DNA of 6,257 bases, taken from an uncultured Actinomycetes bacterium (GTDB lineage: Bacteria > Actinomycetota > Thermoleophilia > Solirubrobacterales > Solirubrobacteraceae). The notes below the pieces were generated by a model. The model worked only from the letters and a program-made list of their open reading frames with translations. It was not told where the DNA came from and ran no database searches. The stretch covers positions 1 to 6,257 of the forward strand of contig CALAQT010000009.1 in the NCBI GenBank assembly GCA_937888775.1, read 5' to 3'. The translations under genes were made by a program, and so were the position numbers. Each line of letters opens with the position of its first letter. Positions within the stretch are counted from its first letter, which is position 1. Below are positions 1-6,154 of this stretch, piece by piece.

Positions 1-72
1 CCCCCCCCGGCCGGCTCGGAGCTCGCCGGCGAGCTCGAACCCGCGCCGGCCAGTTCGGGGAAAGGTGCCTGA
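1..72 (+). CDS. possible C-terminal tail of an upstream gene (partial)
   Basis: Frame 1 is open from the first base to a TGA at 70-72 and encodes about 23 residues rich in Pro, Ala, Gly and Glu, ending in SSGKGA. The stop lies one base before the ATG of the dehydrogenase at 74, which fits the tight gene packing of the rest of the window. The piece is too short and too low in complexity to assign a family. Nearly any GC-rich stretch of this size can be open by chance, so this is a possible gene end only. The window begins with a run of eight C, so the left edge could also be an assembly margin. Confidence 0.3.
   Translation, partial: PPPAGSELAGELEPAPASSGKGA
19..36. repeat. 18-bp perfect palindrome
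   Basis: GAGCTCGCCGGCGAGCTC is its own reverse complement over 18 bases, and the flanking bases (G on both sides) do not extend it. It ends 37 bases before the ATG of the dehydrogenase. It could be an operator for a dimeric regulator or a small hairpin, but it also reads as E-L-A-G-E-L in the possible upstream gene, and GC-rich DNA makes such palindromes more often than random sequence. Confidence 0.35.
61..67 (+). promoter_or_regulatory. ribosome binding site that favours the ATG at 74
   Basis: AAAGGTG, preceded by GGGG, resembles a Shine-Dalgarno core and stands six bases before the ATG at 74. The in-frame GTG at 65 lies inside this element and would have no properly spaced site of its own, so ATG 74 is the better start. 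Confidence 0.5.
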
Positions 73-73
73 G

Positions 74-829
74 ATGGGCCGGGTGGCGGACAAGATCGTG
101 GTCGTGACCGGGGCCGCCGGCGGCCAGGGGGCGGCCGAGGCGGTGGCGCTGGCGGCCGAGGGCGCCATCGTGATCGCCACCGACATCGAGCCGCCACAGC
201 TCGGTGGCGCGATCGCGGCCCGCGCGCTTGACGTCACTTCCAAGGACGCCTGGACCGAGCTCGGCGCCTGGTGTGAGCAGCGCCACGGGCGGGTCGATGG
301 GCTGGTCAACAACGCCGGGATCGCCATGCGCCTGCGCCTGGCGGAGATCGGACTCGGCGATCTGGAGCGGGTGATGGCGGTCAACGTCAGCGGGGCGCTG
401 CTGGGGATCCAGACCCTGGCGCCGCTGATGGGGCCGGGCGGATCGATCGTCAACGTCAGCTCGGTGGCGGGCATGCTCGGATATCACGCGGTCGGCTACA
501 CGATCAGCAAGTGGGGAATCCGTGCGCTCTCGCGGGTCGCGAGCCTGGAGCTCGGCGGGCGCGGGATCCGCGTCAACGCGATCTTCCCCGGCTACATCGA
601 GACGCCGATGACCGCCGCGGCCCCGGCCTCGTTTCGCCAGGCCAATGTCGACGTCACGCCGCTGGGCCGGGTGGGCCGGCCGGAGGAGGTGGCACCCCTG
701 GTCGTGTTCCTGATCTCCGACGAGGCCTCGTTCATCAGCGGCGCCGAGATTGCCGTCGACGGCGGGCAGACCGCGCACGCGGGTGCCAAGAGCCTGTCTG
801 ACGCCCTCGGCGTCAGAGGCGAGTCCTGA
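74..829 (+). CDS. classical short-chain dehydrogenase/reductase (SDR), NAD-type
   Basis: A soluble oxidoreductase of 251 residues, the usual length for classical SDRs, which interconvert a hydroxyl and a keto group with a nicotinamide cofactor. Residues below count from ATG 74. The Rossmann glycine motif TGAAGGQG is at 12-19, and the acidic residue after the second strand (D37, in ATDIE) points to NAD rather than NADP. LDVTS and the NNAG motif (79-82) follow. The catalytic tetrad is complete: N104, S130 (NVSS), Y142 and K146 (YTISK). The C-terminal half has the family signatures [14 protein letters not shown] and VDGG. The wording around the active site resembles 3-alpha/20-beta-hydroxysteroid dehydrogenases, but this does not fix the substrate. 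The stop overlaps the next start (TGATG), so the two proteins are probably made together; a lactone-forming dehydrogenase is a reasonable inference. An in-frame GTG at 65 is a less likely start. Confidence 0.93.
   Translation: MGRVADKIVVVTGAAGGQGAAEAVALAAEGAIVIATDIEPPQLGGAIAARALDVTSKDAWTELGAWCEQRHGRVDGLVNNAGIAMRLRLAEIGLGDLERVMAVNVSGALLGIQTLAPLMGPGGSIVNVSSVAGMLGYHAVGYTISKWGIRALSRVASLELGGRGIRVNAIFPGYIETPMTAAAPASFRQANVDVTPLGRVGRPEEVAPLVVFLISDEASFISGAEIAVDGGQTAHAGAKSLSDALGVRGES
798..816 (+). other. perfect hairpin before the dehydrogenase/lactonase junction
   Basis: CTGACGCC and GGCGTCAG are exact reverse complements separated by CTC, giving an eight-pair stem. The structure lies inside the last codons of the dehydrogenase, 12 bases before the ATG at 829, and its 3' arm reaches the start of the purine-rich stretch GAGGCGAG (816-823) that would act as ribosome binding site for the next gene. 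No T-run follows, so it is not a typical intrinsic terminator. A role in translational coupling is an inference. Confidence 0.45.
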
Positions 830-1782
830 TGGCGATGGTGGCGACCGTGCGGGGTCCGGTCGATACCGCGGAACTGGGGTCGACGCTGATGCACGAGCAC
901 ATCTTCATCCTCCAGCCCGAGGCGCTGCAGAACTGGGGTCACGCGTTCGGTCCCGCCTACTGGGACGAGCGCGAGCGCGTCGCCGACGCGATCGTCAAGC
1001 TCGGCGCGGTTCGCGACGCGGGCATCCACACGATCGTCGATCCGACCGCACCCGGTCTCGGCCGCTACATCCCCCGCATCCAGCAGATCAACGCGACCGT
1101 CGATCTGAACATCATCGTCGCCACCGGCGTCTACGCGTTCCTGGAGCTGCCGAACTTCCTCGCCGCCAGGTCGGTCGACGCGATCACCGAGCTGTTCGTG
1201 CGCGAACTGCGGGAGGGCATCAACGACACCGGCGTCAGGGCCGCGTTTCTGAAGTGTGCGGTCGAGGCGCACGGAGTCGCCGGCGACGTGCCGCGGATCC
1301 TGGCGGCGATCGCCGCCGCCAGCCTCCAGACCGGCGCTCCGATCATGGTCCACACCAATTCCGCGGCGCGAACGGGCCTTACCGCGCTGCACGCGCTGGT
1401 TGCCGAGGGAGTCGATCCGACCCAGATCGTGGTCGCCCACGCCGGCGACAGCAACGACGTCGCCTATCTGCGGGAGATCGCGGATACAGGCGCCTGGCTG
1501 GGCTGTGACCGGTTCGGGATCGATCACTTCAATCCCACCGCGGACCGGATCCGAACCTTGATCGCGCTGCTGCAACTTGGCTACGCCGACCGCATCCACC
1601 TGTCACAGGACGCGGCCAGCTTCTATGACTTCATGGTCGGCAATCCATTCTTCGCCGACGAGCAGTCGGACTATCTGCTGCTGACACACAAGATCCTGCC
1701 GGCGCTACTGGAGTCCGGTGTCACCCAGAAGCAGATCGAGCAGATGACCGTGGACAATCCGAGGCGGTTCTTCGGCGGCTGA
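829..1782 (+). CDS. phosphotriesterase-family metallohydrolase, probable lactonase
   Basis: A 317-residue amidohydrolase-superfamily enzyme, the normal size for this family. All six residues expected for the binuclear metal site are visible: H22 and H24 (the HEH motif on strand 1), K142 (probably the carboxylated bridging lysine, in AAFLKC), H175 (PIMVHT), H204 (VVAHAGDS) and D261 (LSQD). The GCDRFGID stretch at 225-232 and the loop after LSQD resemble phosphotriesterase-like lactonases such as SsoPox rather than classical organophosphate hydrolases. Lactone hydrolysis is therefore the best guess (acyl-homoserine lactone, another lactone or a sugar lactone); some relatives hydrolyse phosphorylated sugar lactones. 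There is no signal peptide, so the enzyme should be cytoplasmic. The ATG overlaps the dehydrogenase stop by one base, with GAGGCGAG upstream as ribosome binding site; ATG 835 is a weaker alternative. A stepwise pathway with the dehydrogenase (oxidise to lactone, then open the ring) is inferred. Confidence 0.9.
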   Translation: MAMVATVRGPVDTAELGSTLMHEHIFILQPEALQNWGHAFGPAYWDERERVADAIVKLGAVRDAGIHTIVDPTAPGLGRYIPRIQQINATVDLNIIVATGVYAFLELPNFLAARSVDAITELFVRELREGINDTGVRAAFLKCAVEAHGVAGDVPRILAAIAAASLQTGAPIMVHTNSAARTGLTALHALVAEGVDPTQIVVAHAGDSNDVAYLREIADTGAWLGCDRFGIDHFNPTADRIRTLIALLQLGYADRIHLSQDAASFYDFMVGNPFFADEQSDYLLLTHKILPALLESGVTQKQIEQMTVDNPRRFFGG

Positions 1783-2016
1783 ACCGGGCCTGGCCGTAGG
1801 CAATCACGCGGCGTGGCGCACGATGGATGTCTGGGACAAAGAAGCTGTGCGGTGACGAGCGGTGTCGAAGCCGCCTTGTCCTCGGATCTGGCTAAGCCCG
1901 AGCAGTTGACCGTCGTGATCGTCGGAGGGACATTCCGGCTCACCAAGCTGACCTCGGCGACGGCGGCCAGAACACCGCCGGTAACGGGGCGGGCGCGACC
2001 GCGTCATCGTCGCCGT
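1783..2016 (+). other. degraded or regulatory stretch between the lactonase gene and the pstS remnant
   Basis: This stretch should hold the pst promoter and the 5' half of pstS, but none of the three forward frames encodes a recognisable binding-protein N-terminus, signal peptide or lipobox. Frame 1 stays open but reads as non-conserved sequence ending in an Arg-rich run; frame 2 has stops at 1853 and 1982, and frame 3 at 1893. A good Shine-Dalgarno-like GGAGGGA (1924-1930) has no ATG, GTG or TTG at a usable distance. TTGACC at 1906-1911 resembles a -35 box but no convincing -10 box follows. I found no Pho box direct repeat and no terminator hairpin. Confidence 0.4.
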
Positions 2017-2487
2017 GTACACGCCAAGGACATCTTCACGGGCGTCGACAGCAACTGGTCCCAGGTCGGCGGCTCGAGCCTGAGCAGCACGATCGACCCG
2101 GTCGGACGGAACTCGAGCGCGGGCTCGTACACGTTCTTCCAGTCGGCGGTGCTCGGCGGCGCGACGCAGTCCTCCAACGTGCATCCCGTCACCTCCGACG
2201 GGTTGGTCGCGACGGCGGTTCATAGCGATCCCAACGCGATCGGTTACGTCGGTCTCGCCCACTCCGGCGCCAGCAGCGGCGTCAAGAAGGTGTCGCTCAA
2301 CGGTGTGGCGTGCAACGACGCGAACATCAAGAAGGAGACGTACCCGTTGTTCCGCTTCATCTGGGGCGTGGTCCCGACCAGCCACCCGAGCAAGCAGGTC
2401 GAGCAGTTCTTCGACTGGGTTCGCACGAGCAAGGCGGCCGGAAAGATCATTGCCTCCGCCGGAGCCGTGCCCGCCTTCAACAAGTAA
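1813..2487 (+). pseudogene. pstS: 5'-truncated phosphate-binding protein PstS of the Pst ABC transporter
   Basis: PstS captures inorganic phosphate outside the membrane and hands it to the PstC/PstA channel. An open frame of 224 codons runs from GTG 1813 to TAA 2485, but only the part from about residue 69 (base 2017) looks like PstS: AKDIFTG...NWSQVGG, then GRNSSAGSYTFF, which corresponds to the phosphate-binding Arg/Ser loop, then VATAVHSDPNAIGYVGLAH, and a C-terminus with VEQFFDWVRTSKAAGKII ending in AGAVPAFNK. This is roughly the second half of a protein normally of about 320 residues or more. The first lobe, the signal peptide and the lipobox are absent, and residues 1-68 look unconserved and are probably noncoding or scrambled. 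GTG 1813 and GTG 1852 lack a strong ribosome binding site. As written the product could not be exported or fold as a two-lobed binder. The stop is 21 bases before pstC. Either a real deletion or an assembly fault explains it. Confidence 0.8.
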
Positions 2488-2508
2488 GAACGGGAGTCCC
2501 TCGCCGGG

Positions 2509-3507
2509 ATGGACGACTACAGCCTCTCCGAGGAAACATCTGGCCTCAGCCAGGACCAACGCGCCGAGCTCACGCTCGGCGCGTTGGTCTGCGTCGTCGT
2601 CGGCCTGCTACTGGCGATGCTCGTGTTCGTCTTCCACGAGGCATGGCCGTCGTTCGCCCACAACGGGCTGGCCTGGTTCGGACCCGGTGGCAACGTCGAC
2701 GACCAGATCCAGGCGATCTTCACCTCCGGCGACCTCAACCAGGCCGCCGTCTACACCTTCCACGCCTGGCCGCTGATCTGGAGCACGATCCTGACCACGG
2801 GCGCGGCGGTGGCGATTGCGTTCGTGAGCTCGCTGTTCGTTGCCGTATTCATCGTCGAATTTGCCCCCGACCGCCTGCGGCGCGTCCTGGAGCCGGTTGT
2901 GCGATTGCTGGCCAGCGTCCCGTCGGTCATCTACGGTCTGGTGGGCGTGCTGGTGATCGTGCCGTTCATCGGCAACCATCTGATCACTGAAGGCGAGAAG
3001 GCCTCGGTCACCCCGACGATCCAGCTGAGCGGCTCCAGCGTGCTGGCCTCCGTGGTGATCCTGACCGTGATGATCTCGCCGATCATGATCGCCGTGTTCG
3101 CCGACGGCCTGCGGGCGGTGCCGCGCGGGTGGCTCGAGGGCTCGCTGGCGCTGGGGGTCAACCACTGGCGGACGTTCTGGAAGGTCGCGGTGCGGACCGC
3201 CCGGCCGGTGCTGGTGGCCGGGACCGTGCTCGCCACCGCCCGGGCGCTGGGTGAGGCGGTGATGCTCAGCATGGTCTCCGGCGGTGTCGGCTTTGCGCCC
3301 AACCCGGCGGACGGATTGATCTTCCTGTTCGAGCCCTCGCGGCCGCTGGCGGCGACGATCATCTCCAACACCGAGCAGCTCAGCTCGCCTCCGATGAAGC
3401 ACACCCTGTACGCGATCGCCGCGGTGCTGCTGTTTTCGGCGGCGATGCTGTCGCTGATCGGGTGGGCCGCCAAGCAGCCGATGAAGCGCTACGGGGTGGT
3501 GGCGTGA
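2509..3507 (+). CDS. pstC: phosphate ABC transporter permease PstC
   Basis: One of two inner-membrane subunits that form the phosphate channel. The 332-residue protein is of normal length. It has a short cytoplasmic N-terminus, a first membrane span at about 21-43, and an outward loop (44-86) with GLAWFGPGGN. Five further spans lie at about 88-117, 133-155, 175-199, 233-256 and 299-320. The permease coupling loop that contacts the ATPase is visible at about 209-250, from EGSLALGVNHWRTFW to ARALGEA; the ending RALGEA is typical of PstC. The stretch VRLLASVPSVIYGLVG at 131-146 is a strong family signature. A weak GGGAG sits 12 bases before the ATG, so translation may depend partly on pstS. The stop overlaps the pstA start in GTGA, a four-base overlap that implies coupled translation. 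The gene appears intact, unlike its neighbours. Confidence 0.94.
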   Translation: MDDYSLSEETSGLSQDQRAELTLGALVCVVVGLLLAMLVFVFHEAWPSFAHNGLAWFGPGGNVDDQIQAIFTSGDLNQAAVYTFHAWPLIWSTILTTGAAVAIAFVSSLFVAVFIVEFAPDRLRRVLEPVVRLLASVPSVIYGLVGVLVIVPFIGNHLITEGEKASVTPTIQLSGSSVLASVVILTVMISPIMIAVFADGLRAVPRGWLEGSLALGVNHWRTFWKVAVRTARPVLVAGTVLATARALGEAVMLSMVSGGVGFAPNPADGLIFLFEPSRPLAATIISNTEQLSSPPMKHTLYAIAAVLLFSAAMLSLIGWAAKQPMKRYGVVA

Positions 3508-4447
3508 GCACCGCCTCGGCCGGCCTGATTCTGGCGCCCGCCACCCCGCCCCCGTTGTCTGACCGCATCGGGCTCGCCTTCGCGTGGCTGCTCGGACTCC
3601 TGTTCTGCGTGATCGCGGCGGCGCTCGTGGTGTATTTCGCCGTCGAGGGCGTCAGATACCTACGCCCTAGCCTGCTGGTGACCAATCCCGCGCCCGGAGT
3701 GACCGAGAGCCAGACCGGAGGGTTTCTGGACCCGTTGCTGGGCACGCTGATCATCGCGGCGATGGCGATGGCAATCGCACTCCCGGCGGGGATCGCAATC
3801 GCCGTCTGGCTGAGCGAGTACGGGCGGCCTTCAGCACTGGCCCGGGTGACCGAATCGGCGATCGAGATGCTCGCCGGGACTCCGTCGGTCGTGCTGGCCC
3901 TGTTCGGGACGCTGCTGTTTGAGGCGCCTGCGCTCGGCTTTCTGAGCCAGACCTCGCACGGAATCGTGCTCGGCCAGTCGTTCTTCGCCGCCGCGGCGAT
4001 GCTGTCGCTGGTTGGATTGCCGATGGTCGTGGCAAACGTGCGTGAGGGTCTGCAGGCGATTCCGGCCCACGTGCGCGAGGCGTCATACGCGGTCGGCAAG
4101 ACGAAGATCGCCACGACGCGCCGGGTACTGCTCCCGGCCGCTCGCCCCTCGGTGATGACTGGATCGATGCTTGGTCTGGGCCGCGTGATCGGCGACACCG
4201 GATCGTCCTGCTGCTGTTGGGCGGAACACTCACGTTCAGCAGCGCCGGCTCGACGCCGCTGCTCGGCATGCTGCGCGGCACCGGCGACACGCTGACGGGC
4301 TACATCTACTACAACGCCCCGACCGGCGACGGAAATCAGCCGTCGAAGGCGTATGCGGCCGCTTTCGTGCTGATGCTCATAGTTCTGGCGCTCAACGTCC
4401 GCGTCGACTTTGCGGTACGCCGTTCGAGGGCCGGGCTGTGGAGATGA
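3504..4447 (+). pseudogene. pstA: phosphate ABC transporter permease PstA, interrupted by a one-base frameshift
   Basis: This is the second membrane subunit of the Pst channel. From GTG 3504, overlapping the pstC stop in GTGA, the protein has a first span at about 22-46, the segment TGGFLDPLLGTLIIAAM, an AGIAIAVWLSEYG span, AGTPSVVLALFGTLLF and the coupling loop with VREASYAVGKTKIATTRRV (189-208). At GRVIGDT (226-232) the frame is lost: the next codons read GSSCCCWAEH and a stop comes at 4293. One extra base between 4200 and 4201 (for example C, turning ACCGGATC into ACCGCGATC) restores TAIVLLLLGGTLTFS and continues to TGA 4445-4447. The 944-base span plus one base gives exactly 315 codons, so the two halves belong to one gene of 314 residues. 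The second half carries the last span (AFVLMLIVLALNV). No slippery heptamer is present, so programmed frameshifting is unlikely; a deletion or a sequencing error is. Confidence 0.88.
4426..4430 (+). promoter_or_regulatory. candidate ribosome binding site for pstB
   Basis: GAGGG inside the end of pstA lies seven bases before GTG 4438 and thirteen before ATG 4444. Its spacing favours the GTG, while the ATGA overlap with the pstA stop favours the ATG. The two starts differ by only two residues. Confidence 0.35.
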
Positions 4448-5412
4448 GAAAGCCGCCGCCGGTCAGACGCCTGACCGGCAATGAGGGCTACGCGCCCCGG
4501 TTCCCGGCCGGCCCCGAGCCGCACAACGGGAATGGTCCTTGGCCGGCCGCTGAGACTCAGGGGCCGGCGCTCGGGGCGCCTGCTTCCAACGGGAACGGAC
4601 ACCACCCCGGCTCGGTGTTCGCCGCGCGCCCGGCCCGGGTGGCGGCCGCATCGATCGCGATCGACCGCATGCAGGTGGAGCAGCTCTCGGTTGCCTACGG
4701 AACCAAGCGCGCGGTCAACGGCGTCTCGCTGCCGATCCGCCAGGGAGAGGTGCTGGCGCTGATCGGGCCGTCCGGGTGCGGCAAGACCACGCTGCTGCGC
4801 TCGCTGAACCGGCTCACCGAACTGACGCGTGGCGCCTCATCCAGCGGTCGGATCACGCTCGACGGGGTCGACATCGCCGGCATGGAGCCGACCGCGCTCA
4901 GACGCCGGGTGACGATGGTCTTCCAGCAGCCAAATCCGTTTCCGATGAGCGTTTTCGACAACGTCGCCTACGTACTGCGCGAGCAGGCTTCGCGCCGGCC
5001 CAAGCGCGCGGCGGTGCGCGGCGCGGTGCAGGACGCGCTGACCCGTGCGGGACTGTTCGACGAGGTCGGCGACAGCCTCGACCACCCGGCACTAAGGCTA
5101 TCCGGCGGCCAGCAGCAACGACTCTGCATTGCGCGAGCGCTGGCGGCAAATCCGGAGGTCCTGCTGCTCGACGAACCGTGCTCGGCGCTCGATCCACGCT
5201 CGACCAAGTTGATCGAGGACCTGATCGTCAAGCTGCGCGACGACGTCGCCGTGGTGATCGTCACCCACAACCTGCAGCAGGCCTACCGGATCGCCGACTA
5301 CGTGGCCTTCATGTACCTGGGCGAGCTGGTCGAATACGCCAGCGCACAGCGGATCTTCGGCTCGCCCCGTGAGCGGCGCACCCAGGAGTACGTGAGCGGT
5401 GCGTTCGGGTAA
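4438..5412 (+). CDS. pstB: phosphate ABC transporter ATP-binding protein PstB with N-terminal extension
   Basis: The ATPase that powers phosphate import, located on the cytoplasmic face against PstC and PstA. From GTG 4438 it has 324 residues. All ABC motifs are present: Walker A GPSGCGKTT (110-118), the Q-loop in VFQQPNPFPMSVFDNVAY, signature LSGGQQQR (221-228), Walker B VLLLDEP (241-247), D-loop SALD and switch H277. The PNPFPMS stretch and the C-terminal TQEYVSGAFG are hallmarks of PstB, which separates it from other ABC ATPases. Residues 1-77 are unusual: a Pro/Gly/Asn-rich, probably disordered tail with two NGNG copies before the normal start of the domain at MQVEQLSVAYG. The internal ATG 4669 would give a standard 247-residue PstB but has no visible ribosome binding site. 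ATG 4444, overlapping the pstA stop as ATGA, is an equally good start. The gene overlaps both neighbours. Confidence 0.94.
   Translation: MEMRKPPPVRRLTGNEGYAPRFPAGPEPHNGNGPWPAAETQGPALGAPASNGNGHHPGSVFAARPARVAAASIAIDRMQVEQLSVAYGTKRAVNGVSLPIRQGEVLALIGPSGCGKTTLLRSLNRLTELTRGASSSGRITLDGVDIAGMEPTALRRRVTMVFQQPNPFPMSVFDNVAYVLREQASRRPKRAAVRGAVQDALTRAGLFDEVGDSLDHPALRLSGGQQQRLCIARALAANPEVLLLDEPCSALDPRSTKLIEDLIVKLRDDVAVVIVTHNLQQAYRIADYVAFMYLGELVEYASAQRIFGSPRERRTQEYVSGAFG
4458..4479 (+). other. perfect 9-bp hairpin at the start of pstB
   Basis: The arms GCCGGTCAG (4458-4466) and CTGACCGGC (4471-4479) are exact reverse complements around the loop ACGC. The stem begins about 14 bases after ATG 4444, within the reach of an initiating ribosome. 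No T-run follows, so a terminator is unlikely. It could modulate the amount of PstB made, or be a by-product of GC-rich coding sequence in the low-constraint extension. Confidence 0.5.
5384..5388 (+). promoter_or_regulatory. ribosome binding site of the lipoprotein gene
   Basis: AGGAG within the last codons of pstB stands ten bases before GTG 5399 and supports that start, which is also the one that gives a complete lipoprotein signal peptide. Confidence 0.55.
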
Positions 5413-6145
5413 AGGGATCGGCCTGACCTGCCCGGCGCTCGCGCTGGTGTCAGTCGCGCTGCTGCTCAGCGGCTGCGTCACCACGCAGCAGGTCGCGGCG
5501 CGGGCGCGGCTAGTCGACGCCCGGATCAGAGCCAGTCAGGCGCCGATGCGCCTAACGCAGCGCAATCCCGAGGTCGGGGTCACCAAACTGTCGCTGGTGC
5601 GGGGCCCGGCGGGCACCGCGGTGACGGTGAGGTTGCGAGACACCTCCGCGCGCTGGCTCACCGACTTGCCAATCGCGGTTGGCCTGATTACCCACGCGGG
5701 CAAGCGCTATCTCAACGGCGCCGCCAACCTCGACTACTTCGATTCGCACGTTGCTGCCCTGGCGCCGCGCCGGGTCGTCGACTGGGTGTTCACCAGCCCG
5801 CGTCGCCTAGTCGTCACCGGCCGACTGTTCGCCGAGGTCGGTATCTCGCCGCTGGCGCCGCCGCCGGCCGGGGCGCTGCCGCAGCTTGACGTCACGCTGC
5901 GGCGCAGCGCATCCACGTCGGGCGGGCGCACGCTGCATCTGTCGGTCGCCAACGACTCCGCGATTCCGCAGTATGGACTCCCCGTCTACGCGGTGGGCCT
6001 GCTCGGCGGTCGGGACGTCAGCGCCGGCCGGGCGACGGTGGCACATCTCGGAACCTATGGCACGACGACCTTGCGTTTGACGCTGCTGGGCAGCGTGCGC
6101 GGCGAGACGATCAGGCTCTCCGCACTTCCCACGATCTTCCACTAG
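5399..6145 (+). CDS. lipoprotein of unknown function with two similar beta-rich modules
   Basis: A 248-residue protein with a clear lipoprotein signal: basic N-terminus (R2, K5), hydrophobic core at about 8-24 and lipobox LSGC with C26 as the lipidated residue. It should be anchored on the outer face of the membrane. After a short, probably helical stretch (30-50), the mature part seems to contain the same module twice. The first copy, around 75-131, has VRLRDTS then LPIAVGL; the second, around 179-231, has SVANDS then LPVYAVGL. Both continue with a Gly-containing turn and alternating hydrophobic residues, suggesting beta-sandwich domains, joined by a Pro-rich linker (APPPAGALP). I do not recognise a named family and no catalytic motif is visible. 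The gene overlaps the end of pstB by 14 bases and has AGGAG upstream, so it is cotranscribed with the pst genes; a role at the cell surface in phosphate uptake or the starvation response is only a contextual guess. No PhoU gene occupies this place. Confidence 0.82.
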   Translation: MRSGKGIGLTCPALALVSVALLLSGCVTTQQVAARARLVDARIRASQAPMRLTQRNPEVGVTKLSLVRGPAGTAVTVRLRDTSARWLTDLPIAVGLITHAGKRYLNGAANLDYFDSHVAALAPRRVVDWVFTSPRRLVVTGRLFAEVGISPLAPPPAGALPQLDVTLRRSASTSGGRTLHLSVANDSAIPQYGLPVYAVGLLGGRDVSAGRATVAHLGTYGTTTLRLTLLGSVRGETIRLSALPTIFH

Positions 6146-6148
6146 GAG
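6144..6148 (+). promoter_or_regulatory. ribosome binding site of the last, partial gene
   Basis: AGGAG overlaps the stop of the lipoprotein gene and stands six bases before ATG 6155, the best-spaced site in the window. Confidence 0.6.
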
Positions 6149-6154
6149 CAGAGC

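Noticed and set aside
592..1599. Long minus-strand open frame across the dehydrogenase and lactonase genes
   Set aside because: It is opposite two well-supported enzymes with complete active sites, its product is Arg/Asp/Gly-rich without any family motif, and GC-rich coding DNA commonly leaves such antisense frames open.
1783..1812. Terminator after the lactonase gene
   Set aside because: Only short GGCC-type inverted matches occur and there is no T-run, so a terminator cannot be supported.
1864..1930. Frame 1 segment LAKPEQLTVVIVGG resembling the end of an M16-type zinc protease
   Set aside because: The likeness rests on about a dozen residues, with no zinc motif or supporting context, so chance is the better explanation.
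1804..2559. Minus-strand open frame covering the pstS remnant
   Set aside because: The plus strand carries recognisable PstS motifs over most of this span, and the minus product has only charged low-complexity residues.
2608..3402. Minus-strand open frame opposite pstC
   Set aside because: The product is a His/Arg/Asp-rich, low-complexity sequence, typical of the antisense of a GC-rich membrane protein gene. No start signal or motif is seen.
4191..4222. Programmed ribosomal frameshift in pstA
   Set aside because: No X XXY YYZ slippery heptamer or obvious downstream pseudoknot is visible, and PstA is not known to use recoding. A one-base loss explains the data more simply.
4651..4664. 14-bp palindrome TCGATCGCGATCGA before the internal Met codon of pstB
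   Set aside because: It is made of GATC/CG-type repeats that arise easily from Ile/Ala/Asp codons here, and lies inside a coding region with no regulatory context.
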